Assembly: GCF_000463115.2 (NCBI RefSeq)
Contig: NZ_AWFX01000046.1
Location: 1-64,000 of the forward strand
DNA length: 64,000 bases
Direction: 5' to 3'
DNA from: Franconibacter helveticus LMG 23732
Lineage (GTDB): Bacteria; Pseudomonadota; Gammaproteobacteria; Enterobacterales; Enterobacteriaceae
This document shows positions 10,050 through 21,638 of the stretch, one piece after another. The notes beneath the pieces were generated by a model, which ran no database searches, was not told the origin of the DNA, and saw nothing but the letters and a program-made list of their open reading frames with translations. Numbering within the stretch: the first letter of the stretch is position 1; each line of letters opens with the position of its first letter. The position numbers and the translations under genes are program-made.

Positions 10050-10939
10050 CGGTAGCCTGGCAACAGTTTCCAGAACGCATCTACAAGCGGCTCATGCAGC
10101 CGCTTTTTTTGTGCGCATACGCCAAGCTCGAACGGCGTTTTCTCATCGCTGCGCTCTAAAATCATAACGCGGTTGCGTACCGGCTCCGGGCTGTTTTCCA
10201 GCACCACTTCCGGAATAAGCGCCACGCCGCAGCCGAGCGCCACCATCGATACCATCGCTTCATGGCCGCCGACGGTCGCGTAAATCGCCGGATTGCTGAT
10301 TTTATGTCGGCGAAACCACAGCTCAATGCGCCGCCGCACCGGCCCCTGATCGGGCAGAATAAACGGCACCTGCGCCCAGTCAGGTTCAGGCTGCGTCACC
10401 TGTGCGCGAACCGGGCATGGCAGAGCTGGCGCTATCAATACCACCGCCAGGTTTTCCAGCATGGAAAACGCGACGGCGGCGGGCAACGCTTCCGGTTTAC
10501 CCGCAATCGCCAAATCCGCTTCGCCGGAGTTCACTTTTTCTACCGCATCCGCCGCGTCGCCGGTGGTGAGTTTAATCTCTACCGAAGGGTGCTCGGCGCG
10601 AAAGCGGTCCAGGATAGGCGGCAAATGGCTGTAAGCGGCGGTGACGGAGCAAAACAGGTGCAGCTCGCCGGAAAGCGAAGGCCCTTGCTGGTCGATAGCG
10701 TGGCGCAACTGTTGATATTGCAAAAGCGTATGCTGCGCGAACTGGCGTAGCTCTTCGCCTGCCTCGGTAAGCGTAACGGTACGGTTATCGCGCACAAACA
10801 GCGGCTGGCCGAGATCCTCTTCCAGTCGCTGGATCTGCCGGGAAAGCGTGGACGGGCTAACGTGCATGGCGCGCGCGCTGCGTCCGAAGTGGCGGCTTTC
10901 CGCCAGATGAAGAAAGGTTTTCAGGTCGCGTAAATCCAC
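10046..10939 (-). CDS. ilvY: LysR-family activator IlvY
   Basis: A 297-residue LysR-type regulator that activates the divergent ilvC when acetolactate or acetohydroxybutyrate is present. The N-terminal helix-turn-helix (LKTFLHLAESRHFGRSARAMHVSPSTLSRQIQRLE, about 5-40) is followed by the inducer-binding domain. It is convergent with, and overlaps by 4 bases, ilvA. Confidence 0.96.
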   Translation of the reverse strand: MDLRDLKTFLHLAESRHFGRSARAMHVSPSTLSRQIQRLEEDLGQPLFVRDNRTVTLTEAGEELRQFAQHTLLQYQQLRHAIDQQGPSLSGELHLFCSVTAAYSHLPPILDRFRAEHPSVEIKLTTGDAADAVEKVNSGEADLAIAGKPEALPAAVAFSMLENLAVVLIAPALPCPVRAQVTQPEPDWAQVPFILPDQGPVRRRIELWFRRHKISNPAIYATVGGHEAMVSMVALGCGVALIPEVVLENSPEPVRNRVMILERSDEKTPFELGVCAQKKRLHEPLVDAFWKLLPGYR

Positions 10940-10961
10940 GGGCCGGGCTCCTCGGTTTTAT

Positions 10962-11010
10962 GTTGCGAATATTGCAACGTAGCGTTGTTAATATATCAAT
11001 TTCAGCAACG
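10962..11010. promoter_or_regulatory. IlvY operators between ilvY and ilvC
   Basis: Two dyads typical of a LysR regulator lie in the divergent promoter region. The first is GTTGCGAATATTGCAAC (10962-10978). The second is a longer gapped palindrome, CGTTG...CAACG (10983-11010). They correspond in position to the tandem operators O1 and O2 of E. coli ilvYC, where binding at both is needed for ilvC induction and ilvY autorepression. Confidence 0.75.
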
Positions 11011-11105
11011 CTTTTCCTGTCATATAGTGGGTTCATTCACGTAAGCTTTGACACGGCTGACGTAGCGAACAGAAAAGCACAACATCACACCGACGGAGTT
11101 ACAAA

Positions 11106-12581
11106 ATGGCTAATTACTTCAACACTTTGAATCTGCGACAGCAGCTGGCGCAACTGGGTAAATGTCGCTTTATGGCGCGCGACGAGTTCGCCGATGAAGC
11201 AAGCTACCTCAAAGGGAAGAAAGTGGTCATTGTGGGCTGCGGCGCGCAGGGCCTGAACCAGGGGCTGAACATGCGTGACTCCGGGCTGGATATCTCCTAC
11301 GCGCTGCGTCCGGAAGCGATTGCCGAGAAACGCGCCTCCTGGCGTAAAGCAACTGAAAACGGCTTCAAAGTCGGCACCTATGAAGAGCTGGTTCCGCAGG
11401 CGGATCTGGTAGTCAACCTGACGCCGGACAAGCAGCACTCCGACGTGGTGCGCGCGGTGCAACCGCTGATGAAAGACGGCGCTGCGCTGGGCTATTCCCA
11501 CGGTTTCAATATTGTTGAAGTGGGCGAACAAATCCGTAAAGACATTACCGTGGTGATGGTAGCGCCGAAGTGCCCGGGTACGGAAGTGCGTGAAGAGTAT
11601 AAGCGCGGCTTCGGTGTGCCGACGCTTATTGCGGTTCACCCGGAAAACGACCCGAAAGGCGAAGGCATGGCGATTGCCAAGGCCTGGGCGGCGGCAACGG
11701 GCGGCCATCGCGCCGGCGTGCTGGAGTCTTCTTTCGTTGCAGAAGTAAAATCTGACCTGATGGGCGAGCAGACCATCCTGTGCGGCATGCTTCAAGCGGG
11801 ATCGCTGCTTTGCTTCGACAAGCTGGTGGAAGAGGGAACCGACCCGGCGTATGCGGAAAAACTGATTCAGTTCGGTTGGGAAACCATCACCGAAGCGCTG
11901 AAGCAGGGCGGCATCACCCTGATGATGGATCGCCTCTCTAACCCGGCGAAACTGCGCGCTTTCGCTCTTTCCGAACAGCTGAAAACGATCATGGCGCCGC
12001 TGTTCCAGAAACATATGGATGACATCATTTCCGGCGAATTCTCCTCCGGCATGATGGCTGACTGGGCGAACGACGATAAGAAACTGCTGACCTGGCGTGA
12101 AGAGACCGGCCAGACCGCGTTTGAAAACGCGCCGCAGTTCGAAGGTAAAATCAGCGAGCAGGAATACTTTGATAAAGGCGTTCTGATGATTGCCATGGTG
12201 AAAGCGGGCGTTGAGCTGGCGTTCGAAACCATGGTGGATTCCGGCATCATTGAAGAGTCCGCTTATTATGAATCTCTGCATGAACTGCCGCTGATCGCTA
12301 ACACCATCGCCCGTAAGCGCCTGTACGAAATGAACGTGGTTATCTCCGACACGGCGGAATACGGCAACTATCTGTTCGCCAACGCCGCGGTGCCGCTGCT
12401 GAAAGAATTTATGACGACGCTGCAAGCAGGCGACCTGGGTAAAGCGGTAGAAGGCACGGCGGTTGATAACGCACAGCTGCGCGACGTGAACGAAGCCATC
12501 CGCAGCCACGAGATTGAAAAAGTGGGTCAGAAGCTGCGCGGTTATATGACTGATATGAAGCGTATCGCTGTAGCAGGCTGA
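11106..12581 (+). CDS. ilvC: Ketol-acid reductoisomerase (class II)
   Basis: Catalyses the Mg- and NADPH-dependent isomerisation and reduction of acetolactate to dihydroxy-isovalerate. With 491 residues it belongs to the long, class II form with a duplicated knotted domain. The nucleotide-binding motif [13 protein letters not shown] lies at about 44-56. Ribosome site GGAG is 8 bases before the ATG. Expression is induced through IlvY at the adjacent operators. The stop codon is followed within 6 bases by tandem ERIC-like repeats. Confidence 0.97.
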   Translation: MANYFNTLNLRQQLAQLGKCRFMARDEFADEASYLKGKKVVIVGCGAQGLNQGLNMRDSGLDISYALRPEAIAEKRASWRKATENGFKVGTYEELVPQADLVVNLTPDKQHSDVVRAVQPLMKDGAALGYSHGFNIVEVGEQIRKDITVVMVAPKCPGTEVREEYKRGFGVPTLIAVHPENDPKGEGMAIAKAWAAATGGHRAGVLESSFVAEVKSDLMGEQTILCGMLQAGSLLCFDKLVEEGTDPAYAEKLIQFGWETITEALKQGGITLMMDRLSNPAKLRAFALSEQLKTIMAPLFQKHMDDIISGEFSSGMMADWANDDKKLLTWREETGQTAFENAPQFEGKISEQEYFDKGVLMIAMVKAGVELAFETMVDSGIIEESAYYESLHELPLIANTIARKRLYEMNVVISDTAEYGNYLFANAAVPLLKEFMTTLQAGDLGKAVEGTAVDNAQLRDVNEAIRSHEIEKVGQKLRGYMTDMKRIAVAG

Positions 12582-12586
12582 TTCCC

Positions 12587-12953
12587 CGTCGTCTTTTGAC
12601 CCGCAGCATCGTTGGCGGCGCTCGTACACCCCAGTCACATAGTGTGTCTATGCTCCTGGGGATGTACTCTCTTGCCGCCTTGCTGCAAGCCAAAATCCTT
12701 AGGGGAATCGCTAATCCGTCGTCTTTTGACCCGCAGCATCGTTGGCGGCGCTCGTACACCCCAGTCGCATAGTGTGTCTATGCTCCCGGGGATGTACTCT
12801 CTTGCCGCCTTGCTGCAAGCCAAAATCCTTAGGGGAATCGCTAATCCGTCGTCTTTTGACCCGCAGCATCGTTGGCGGCGCTTGTACACCCCAGTCGCAT
12901 AGTATGTCTATGCTCCTGGGGATGTACTCTCTTGCCGCCTTGCTGCAAGCCAG
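12587..12953. repeat. Three tandem 130-bp ERIC-like units
   Basis: Units begin at 12587, 12717 and 12847, with an exact period of 130 bases. Each holds an about 107-base core with the ERIC layout: a CACCCCAGTC arm, a short variable centre and a CTCCTGGGGA arm, flanked by TTGGCGGCGCT and CTTGCCGCCTTGCTGC. The first two units also carry a 23-base spacer (AAATCCTTAGGGGAATCG and following); the third ends at the core. The cores differ by only 2-4 substitutions (for example T/C in CTCCTGGGG), which points to recent tandem duplication. They lie between ilvC and the ppiC terminator. Confidence 0.88.
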
Positions 12954-12974
12954 ACGCCAGCCGCAGGCAGAAGC

Positions 12975-13005
12975 AAAAAGGCCTTCTCTCAGAGAAGGCC
13001 TTTTT
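12975..13005. terminator. Bidirectional terminator between ilvC and ppiC
   Basis: A 15-bp perfect inverted repeat, AAAAAGGCCTTCTCT paired with its complement around a single-base loop. It has T-runs on both strands, so it can end both the ilvC and ppiC transcripts. Confidence 0.92.
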
Positions 13006-13006
13006 A

Positions 13007-15428
<2,422 letters not shown>

Positions 15429-15433
15429 ACCGT

Positions 15434-15460
15434 AAAAAGCCTCCTGCGGGAGGCTTTTTT
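15434..15460. terminator. Bidirectional terminator between rep and gppA
   Basis: AAAAAGCCTCC and GGGAGGCTTTTTT form a hairpin with a 3-base loop. It overlaps the gppA stop codon and carries T-runs in both directions. Confidence 0.9.
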
Positions 15461-16943
15461 AGTTTATCTCCAGCGGCCAGTGGACGTAGCTTTGCCACTG
15501 GCTTTCCTGGTCAATTAACTCAGTGCCAAGCGGGTGCGCCGCCAGCCAGCCATCGGGTAAGGTCAGGGACAGCGTCTCATCTTTTGCCTGAACATAGATA
15601 TCGGGCAGTAAATCATCGCGACGGCGGTTGGCGAAGATGATCGCCAGACGCAACAAGCGACAAAGATGTTCAGCTATACGCGGCGGCACGGCGTTTTGCT
15701 GATGCAGAGAAGAGAGATCGGCCGGATTGGTCTGGTTGAGCAGCAGCGTGGAAAGCAGCTTTTTTTGCGCCGGCGTAAAGCCCGGCAAGTCCAGATTGCT
15801 CACCAGATAAGCGGCATGCTGCGGCGCGCGTTTGAAATCAACGCTCAGACCGATTTCATGCAGCAGGCAAGCGCTGCGTAGCAATTCACGGCTTAGCGCA
15901 TCGATATCCCATTCTACAGCGACAGCGTCGGCGAAACGCTCCGCCAGTTGAGCCACGCGTTCTGCCTGTTCAGTGTCCACCATAAACCGCCGCTGAATGT
16001 TTTTCAGCGTTCGGCTGCGAATATCCTGGTCGACAGCGAGATGCAGCATGCCGTAAACCAGCCCTTCGCGCAGCGCGCCGCCTGCAAGCGTCATGCATTT
16101 AATATTCAGTTCGCTAAAGATGGCTATCAGAATGGCGAGGCCGCTTGGAAAGACCAGCGCGCGCTCAAGCGTTAACCCTTCAATTTCAAGCTCTTCCAGA
16201 CGACCGCAGGCGATAGCGCGCGTCTTTAACTGTTGCAGCTTGGCAAGCGTGATTCGCTCGTCCATTCCCTGCGCCATCATGATTTCCTGCAACGCCTGAA
16301 CGGTGCCGGAAGCGCCGACGCAAATCTTCCAGCCATGCTGGCGCAGTTCGCTAATGACGGGTTGCAGAACTTCACTGGCGGCCTGTTCGGCAGCAGCGAA
16401 ATTTTCTTTGGTAAGGCTGCGGTCGGTGAAAAAACGCTCAAGCCAGGTGACGCAGCCCATGGAAAGGCTAAAAAGGGAAGTGGCGTGCGCGCCGGAGCCG
16501 GTAACCAGTTCCGTGCTGGCGCCGCCGATATCCACCACCAGGCGCTGGTCTGCGCCGCCGGTAGTGTGCGCGACGCCCTGATAGATCAAGCGCGCTTCTT
16601 CTTCGCCTTTGATGATTTGTATCGGACAGCCCAGTATTTCCTGCGCGCGAGCGATAAATTCCCGGGAATTGGCCGCCAGTCTTAGCGTGGCGGTCGCCAC
16701 TACGCGAATTTGCGCTGGCGGAATGTCCTGGAGCCGTTCGGCGAAGAGGCGCAGGCACTGCCACCCGCGCTCCATGGCTTCATCAGAAAGCACATTATCA
16801 GCGCCAAGCCCCGCCGCCAGGCGAACTTTACGCTTGATGCGGGACACCGTCTGAATGCTTCCGGCCACCTCGCGCACCACCAGCATATGAAAGCTGTTCG
16901 AGCCTAAATCAATTGCCGCATAGAGCGAGGTGGAGCTGCGCAT
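15459..16943 (-). CDS. gppA: Guanosine pentaphosphate phosphatase/exopolyphosphatase
   Basis: Hydrolyses pppGpp to ppGpp and also degrades polyphosphate. The 494 residues fit the GppA/Ppx family. The ASKHA-fold phosphate-binding loop [13 protein letters not shown] is at the N-terminus (about 10-22), with [10 protein letters not shown] and [11 protein letters not shown] (about 143-150) marking the active site, and a C-terminal HD-like helical domain. The start codon lies 5 bases after the rhlB stop on the minus strand, so rhlB and gppA form one transcript. Confidence 0.96.
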   Translation of the reverse strand: MRSSTSLYAAIDLGSNSFHMLVVREVAGSIQTVSRIKRKVRLAAGLGADNVLSDEAMERGWQCLRLFAERLQDIPPAQIRVVATATLRLAANSREFIARAQEILGCPIQIIKGEEEARLIYQGVAHTTGGADQRLVVDIGGASTELVTGSGAHATSLFSLSMGCVTWLERFFTDRSLTKENFAAAEQAASEVLQPVISELRQHGWKICVGASGTVQALQEIMMAQGMDERITLAKLQQLKTRAIACGRLEELEIEGLTLERALVFPSGLAILIAIFSELNIKCMTLAGGALREGLVYGMLHLAVDQDIRSRTLKNIQRRFMVDTEQAERVAQLAERFADAVAVEWDIDALSRELLRSACLLHEIGLSVDFKRAPQHAAYLVSNLDLPGFTPAQKKLLSTLLLNQTNPADLSSLHQQNAVPPRIAEHLCRLLRLAIIFANRRRDDLLPDIYVQAKDETLSLTLPDGWLAAHPLGTELIDQESQWQSYVHWPLEIN

Positions 16944-16948
16944 AGACT

Positions 16949-18214
16949 TTACCCTGTGCGACGACGGTTGCGCGGGGCGCCCGTACGGCGCGGGCCGCTG
17001 CCGGAACGGGTGCGCGTCAGGCGCTTCGGCGGCGGCAGTTCGCTTAACAGCGCATCCGGGTTGTACTTGCTGACCGGAATAGTGTGGCCGATATAGCTCT
17101 CAATTGACGGCAGGTTCAGCGCGTACTCTTCACAGGCCAGGCTTATCGAATGACCGCTGGCGCCTGCACGGCCAGTACGACCAATGCGGTGAACGTAGTC
17201 TTCGCAGTCGTCCGGCAGGTCGTAGTTAAATACATGAGTAACGGCTGGAATATGCAAACCGCGAGCCGCTACGTCCGTTGCAACCAGGATATCGAGATCG
17301 CCGCGGGTAAATTCTTCCAGGATACGCAGGCGTTTTTTCTGCGCCACGTCACCCGTCAGCAGGCCAACGCGATGACCATCCGCCGCCAGGTGGCCCCAGA
17401 TATCTTCGCAACGGTGTTTGGTGTTAGCGAAAACAATGGCGCGCTCCGGCCACTCTTCTTCAATAATGGTTTGCAGCAAACGCATTTTTTCTTCGTTGGA
17501 AGGGTAGAAGAGCTCTTCTTTAATACGGTGGCCCGTTTTTTGCTCCGGCTCTACTTCGACATATTCCGCGTTGTTCATTTGTTCAAAAGCGAGTTCGCGG
17601 ACGCGGTAAGAGAGCGTGGCGGAAAACAGCATGTTAAGACGCTGTGTCGCGGGCGGCATGCGGCGGAACAGCCAGCGGATATCTTTAATGAAGCCGAGGT
17701 CATACATGCGGTCGGCTTCGTCCAGCACCACAACCTGGATAGCGCCAAGGTTGATGTGGTTCTGTTTGGTGTAATCGATGAGACGGCCCGTCGTGCCGAT
17801 AAGAATGTCGACGCCGCTTTCCAGCACTTTCAGCTGTTTGTCGTAGCCGTCGCCGCCGTAGGCCAGGCCAAGCTTAAGCCCTGTCGCCTGCGCCAGCGGT
17901 TCAGCATCGGAATGAATCTGCACCGCCAGTTCGCGGGTTGGCGCCATGATAAGCGCGCGCGGTTGATTCACCTGGCGGTTTTCAGGCGCCGGATGTGAGA
18001 GTAAATAATGAAACGTTGACGTTAAGAACGCCATCGTTTTGCCGGTACCGGTTTGCGCCTGACCTGCTACGTCACGTCCCGCAAGCGTTAGGGGGAGTGC
18101 CAGTGCCTGAATAGGGGTGCAATTATGAAAGCCTTTCTTTTCAAGGGCTTCCACCACTTTAGGGTGCAGGGCGAAGTCGGAAAACTTCTGTTCTGTTAAA
18201 TGTGTTTTGCTCAT
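16949..18214 (-). CDS. rhlB: ATP-dependent RNA helicase RhlB
   Basis: The DEAD-box helicase of the RNA degradosome, which feeds structured RNA to PNPase through RNase E. It has 421 residues. Walker A AQTGTGKT lies at 53-60, PTRELAVQ follows, the DEAD box reads [10 protein letters not shown], the SAT motif is LFSATLS and the last motif is [10 protein letters not shown]. The tail is rich in Arg, Gly and Pro, as in other RhlB proteins. Divergent from trxA. Confidence 0.97.
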   Translation of the reverse strand: MSKTHLTEQKFSDFALHPKVVEALEKKGFHNCTPIQALALPLTLAGRDVAGQAQTGTGKTMAFLTSTFHYLLSHPAPENRQVNQPRALIMAPTRELAVQIHSDAEPLAQATGLKLGLAYGGDGYDKQLKVLESGVDILIGTTGRLIDYTKQNHINLGAIQVVVLDEADRMYDLGFIKDIRWLFRRMPPATQRLNMLFSATLSYRVRELAFEQMNNAEYVEVEPEQKTGHRIKEELFYPSNEEKMRLLQTIIEEEWPERAIVFANTKHRCEDIWGHLAADGHRVGLLTGDVAQKKRLRILEEFTRGDLDILVATDVAARGLHIPAVTHVFNYDLPDDCEDYVHRIGRTGRAGASGHSISLACEEYALNLPSIESYIGHTIPVSKYNPDALLSELPPPKRLTRTRSGSGPRRTGAPRNRRRTG

Positions 18215-18280
18215 AGTGTGGTAGAATATCAGCTAACTATTGCTTTACGAAAGCGTATCCGGTGAAATAAAGTCAACCTT

Positions 18281-18305
18281 ATGTTGGTTAATGCTACACC
18301 AACAT
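18281..18305 (+). promoter_or_regulatory. Inverted repeat in the trxA leader
   Basis: ATGTTGGT (18281-18288) and ACCAACAT (18298-18305) are perfect complements separated by 9 bases, 27 bases upstream of the trxA start. It could be an operator or an RNA hairpin in the leader. There is no T-run, so it is not a terminator. Confidence 0.5.
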
Positions 18306-18332
18306 GAAAGGCCTAATCTTCTGGAGTAAAAC

Positions 18333-18662
18333 ATGAGCGATAAAATTATTCACCTGACTGACGACAGTTTCGACACGGATGTACTTAAAGCGGACGGGTT
18401 GATCCTGGTTGATTTCTGGGCAGAATGGTGTGGTCCTTGCAAAATGATCGCCCCTATCCTTGATGAAATCGCTGATGAATATCAGGGCAAACTGACGATT
18501 GCTAAGCTGAACATCGACCAGAACCCGGGCACTGCGCCGAAGTATGGCATCCGTGGTATCCCGACCCTGCTGCTGTTCAAAAATGGTGAAGTAGCGGCGA
18601 CCAAAGTGGGCGCGCTCTCTAAAGGCCAGTTAAAAGAGTTCCTGGACGCCAACCTGGCGTAA
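18333..18662 (+). CDS. trxA: Thioredoxin 1
   Basis: A 109-residue cytoplasmic thiol-disulfide reductant with the active site WCGPC (32-36, redox Cys 33 and 36) and the cis-proline segment [11 protein letters not shown]. Ribosome site TGGAG is 7 bases before the ATG. It serves ribonucleotide reductase, PAPS reductase and methionine sulfoxide reductases. Located between divergent rhlB and downstream rho, as in E. coli. Confidence 0.98.
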   Translation: MSDKIIHLTDDSFDTDVLKADGLILVDFWAEWCGPCKMIAPILDEIADEYQGKLTIAKLNIDQNPGTAPKYGIRGIPTLLLFKNGEVAATKVGALSKGQLKEFLDANLA

Positions 18663-19013
18663 AAACTTTTGCGCCGGTGCGAACAAAACTCCGGAAATTC
18701 TCCGGACCGCTGGACGCCCGGCGTGAGTCATGCTAAGTTATTTTTCAGCTTCATTTAAACTTACCTTTTAGTTTGAATCTTGTAATACCCGACGCTTCCC
18801 GTCATTCAAATACCAGCACCAAAGCGGTACGCGAGAAGTGAATAATTCCGGGGCTATCACTCAATCCGTCTTGTCGTTTCAGTTCTGCGTTCTTTCCTCT
18901 GACCAGACAGCGAACAGACATGAGTCGAAGGCCACTAACAGGCATGGATGATCCTGCCATTCCATTCACAACATTACGTTCGAGATTTACCCCGAGTTTA
19001 AGAACCCACCATT
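18663..19013 (+). promoter_or_regulatory. rho leader region
   Basis: About 350 bases between trxA and rho. In E. coli the corresponding leader is transcribed and is the site of Rho-dependent autoregulation. An A+T-rich stretch (about 18733-18785) ending in TTGTAATACC is the likely promoter zone. Downstream sequence from about 18830 to the rho start is strongly similar to the E. coli leader as I recall it, including the remnant of rhoL described separately. Confidence 0.6.
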
Positions 19014-19051
19014 ATGAATCTTACCGAATTAAAGAATACGCCGGTTTCTGA
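18842..19051 (+). pseudogene. rhoL: rhoL-like leader reading frame without a usual start or stop
   Basis: In the frame of codons from 18842 the encoded stretch LSLNPSCRFSSAFFPLTRQR matches the body of the E. coli leader peptide RhoL as I remember it. However, this frame is closed by TGA at 18839-18841 and has no ATG, GTG or TTG before 18920, and a one-base difference near 18845 separates it from the expected start. The E. coli stop after DMSR is also replaced (CGA AGG), so the frame stays open until 19049-19051, inside rho. An ATG at 18920 would give 43 codons overlapping the rho start. Either RhoL is lost here or a different leader peptide is made. Confidence 0.45.
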
Positions 19052-20273
19052 GCTGATTACTCTCGGCGAAAATATGGGGCTGGAAAACCTGGCCCGTATG
19101 CGCAAACAGGACATTATTTTCGCCATCCTGAAACAGCATGCGAAGAGTGGCGAAGATATTTTTGGCGACGGTGTGCTGGAGATATTGCAGGACGGATTTG
19201 GTTTCCTCCGCTCCGCAGACAGCTCCTACCTCGCCGGTCCCGACGACATTTACGTATCTCCCAGCCAAATCCGCCGTTTCAACCTCCGCACAGGGGACAC
19301 CATCTCCGGTAAGATTCGTCCGCCAAAAGAAGGCGAGCGTTATTTTGCGCTGCTGAAAGTTAACGAGGTTAACTTCGATAAACCGGAAAACGCGCGCAAC
19401 AAAATCCTGTTCGAAAACTTAACGCCGCTGCATGCCAATTCCCGCTTGCGTATGGAGCGCGGCAATGGCTCTACCGAAGATTTGACCGCTCGCGTGCTGG
19501 ATCTCGCTTCCCCGATTGGTCGCGGCCAGCGCGGCCTGATTGTGGCGCCGCCGAAAGCCGGTAAAACGATGTTGCTGCAAAATATTGCGCAGAGCATCGC
19601 TTACAACCACCCGGACTGCGTACTGATGGTGCTGCTCATTGATGAGCGCCCGGAAGAAGTGACCGAGATGCAGCGTCTGGTTAAAGGCGAAGTGGTTGCC
19701 TCAACCTTCGACGAGCCGGCATCCCGTCACGTCCAGGTGGCCGAAATGGTCATCGAAAAGGCCAAGCGTCTGGTTGAGCATAAAAAAGACGTTATCATCC
19801 TGCTGGACTCCATTACCCGTCTGGCGCGCGCTTACAACACCGTTGTACCGGCTTCCGGCAAAGTGTTGACCGGTGGTGTGGACGCTAACGCCCTGCATCG
19901 TCCGAAGCGCTTTTTCGGCGCCGCGCGTAACGTGGAAGAGGGCGGCAGCCTGACCATTATTGCGACTGCTCTGATTGATACGGGCTCCAAAATGGACGAA
20001 GTTATCTACGAAGAGTTCAAAGGCACCGGCAACATGGAGCTGCACTTGTCCCGTAAGATTGCGGAAAAACGTGTGTTCCCGGCGATTGATTACAACCGCT
20101 CCGGTACCCGTAAAGAAGAGCTGCTGACAACTCAGGAAGAGTTGCAGAAGATGTGGATCCTTCGCAAAATCATCCATCCGATGGGTGAAATCGACGCGAT
20201 GGAATTCCTCATCAATAAGCTGGCGATGACCAAAACGAACGATGAATTCTTTGATATGATGAAACGCTCGTAA
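19014..20273 (+). CDS. rho: Transcription termination factor Rho
   Basis: The hexameric RNA-dependent ATPase that terminates transcription. The 419 residues equal the E. coli length. The N-terminal helical domain is [15 protein letters not shown], followed by the primary RNA-binding cold-shock-like fold GFGFLR (about 60-66). Walker A APPKAGKT covers 178-185 with Lys181 and Lys184, then comes the Q-loop, and the R-loop is near [10 protein letters not shown]. The start is clear from conservation. A terminator follows. Confidence 0.98.
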   Translation: MNLTELKNTPVSELITLGENMGLENLARMRKQDIIFAILKQHAKSGEDIFGDGVLEILQDGFGFLRSADSSYLAGPDDIYVSPSQIRRFNLRTGDTISGKIRPPKEGERYFALLKVNEVNFDKPENARNKILFENLTPLHANSRLRMERGNGSTEDLTARVLDLASPIGRGQRGLIVAPPKAGKTMLLQNIAQSIAYNHPDCVLMVLLIDERPEEVTEMQRLVKGEVVASTFDEPASRHVQVAEMVIEKAKRLVEHKKDVIILLDSITRLARAYNTVVPASGKVLTGGVDANALHRPKRFFGAARNVEEGGSLTIIATALIDTGSKMDEVIYEEFKGTGNMELHLSRKIAEKRVFPAIDYNRSGTRKEELLTTQEELQKMWILRKIIHPMGEIDAMEFLINKLAMTKTNDEFFDMMKRS

Positions 20274-20290
20274 TCGCTGCAAACTCGGGG

Positions 20291-20316
20291 AACGCCACGT
20301 TACGACGTGGCGTTTT
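20291..20316 (+). terminator. Terminator of rho
   Basis: AACGCCACGT and ACGTGGCGTT form a 10-bp perfect stem with a TACG loop, followed by TTTTCGTT, 17 bases after the rho stop codon. Confidence 0.88.
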
Positions 20317-20520
20317 CGTTCCTGGCGCTATGCTTTTAGCGGTAACGTGAGCGTGTGCGTACTTTTAGCATCAAAAAAATGTCGTAAACCGGTTAAGCTA
20401 TACTTATCTGGCTGAATAATAAACAGTCTATCCAGGGATGAAAGGTGGAGAGCGCTTCTGAACGCCAGGCCTTCACGGTTATACTTCCTGAGGATTTATT
20501 TTTTACAGAGAGCGTAAACT

Positions 20521-21624
20521 GTGAATTTAGTTACCGCCGGTACTGAGTTACTCAGTATTTTTTTGTTCACAACCGTTTTTCTTTTTTTTGCGCGTAAATT
20601 CGCCAAGAAAATCGGTTTGGTGGATAAACCAAATTTTCGTAAGCGCCATCAAGGGCTTATCCCTCTCGTCGGTGGTATTTCGGTTTATGCTGGTATCTGT
20701 TTTACTTTCTGGCTTGCTGACTACTATATTCCCCATGCTTTACTCTATCTCTCCTGCGCAGGCGTGCTGGTTCTGGTTGGCGCTTTAGACGACAGATATG
20801 ATATCAGCGTTAAAATCCGCGCCATTATTCAGGCTGTGATTGCTGTGGTTATGATGACGGCGGGCGGTCTGCATCTTAACAGTCTCGGCTATATCTTTGG
20901 GTCGTGGGAGCTTGTGCTGGGGCCGTTTGGTTTCCTGATGACGCTCTTTGCCGTCTGGGCCGCTATCAACGCCTTTAATATGGTCGATGGCATTGATGGG
21001 TTGCTGGGCGGGCTTTCCTGCGTCTCTTTTGCCGCTATTGGCATGATTCTGTGGTTCGACGGCCAGATCAGTCTGGCGATGTGGTGCTTCGCGATGATAG
21101 CCGCCATTTTGCCTTATATCCTGCTTAATCTCGGCGCATTGGGCAGACGCTATAAGGTTTTCATGGGGGATGCAGGCAGCACGTTAATCGGATTTACCGT
21201 TATCTGGATACTCCTGGAAACGACCCAGGGTAAAACGCACCCTATCAGCCCTGTTACCGCACTGTGGATTATCGCGATACCGCTGATGGATATGGTTGCG
21301 ATTATGTATCGTCGCCTGCGCAAAGGAATGAGTCCTTTTTCTCCTGACCGCCAGCATATTCACCATCTTATCATGCGGGCCGGGTTCACCTCCCGCCAGG
21401 CCTTCGTTTTGATTACCCTTGCCGCTGCGCTTCTGGCTGCTATCGGCGTGATATCAGAGTACGCCCATTTCGTTCCTGAATGGGTCATGCTGATACTCTT
21501 CATCTTTGCTTTTTTCCTGTATGGCTACTGCATTAAGCGAGCCTGGAAAGTGGCGCAGTTTATCCGTCGCCTGAAACGTAGAATGCGACATAAAAACCCT
21601 AAAAAACCGACCCTGAACAAGTAA
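20521..21624 (+). CDS. wecA: UDP-GlcNAc:undecaprenyl-phosphate GlcNAc-1-phosphate transferase
   Basis: The polyprenol-phosphate sugar transferase that starts ECA and many O-antigens by making undecaprenyl-PP-GlcNAc at the inner membrane. The GTG start at 20521 gives 367 residues, the family length. Mg-binding Asp90-Asp91 (GALDDR), the catalytic NMVDGIDG motif (about 154-161) and the cytoplasmic HIHHLIMRAGF motif are all intact, spread over many membrane segments. First gene of the ECA operon, about 250 bases after rho. Confidence 0.96.
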   Translation: MNLVTAGTELLSIFLFTTVFLFFARKFAKKIGLVDKPNFRKRHQGLIPLVGGISVYAGICFTFWLADYYIPHALLYLSCAGVLVLVGALDDRYDISVKIRAIIQAVIAVVMMTAGGLHLNSLGYIFGSWELVLGPFGFLMTLFAVWAAINAFNMVDGIDGLLGGLSCVSFAAIGMILWFDGQISLAMWCFAMIAAILPYILLNLGALGRRYKVFMGDAGSTLIGFTVIWILLETTQGKTHPISPVTALWIIAIPLMDMVAIMYRRLRKGMSPFSPDRQHIHHLIMRAGFTSRQAFVLITLAAALLAAIGVISEYAHFVPEWVMLILFIFAFFLYGYCIKRAWKVAQFIRRLKRRMRHKNPKKPTLNK

Positions 21625-21638
21625 AAACCGAGGACGTG

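Noticed and set aside
11085-12638. 517-codon frame on the minus strand opposite ilvC
   Set aside because: A shadow frame caused by high G+C and codon bias; ilvC on the plus strand is an unambiguous conserved enzyme.
12612-12902. Open reading frames on both strands within the 130-bp repeats
   Set aside because: They are a by-product of the tandem ERIC-like units; the same residues recur with the repeat and there is no ribosome site or family similarity.
12587-12953. Possible CRISPR array
   Set aside because: Only three units, each about 107 bases long and palindromic, with identical 23-base spacers; CRISPR repeats are much shorter with different spacers, and no cas genes are nearby.
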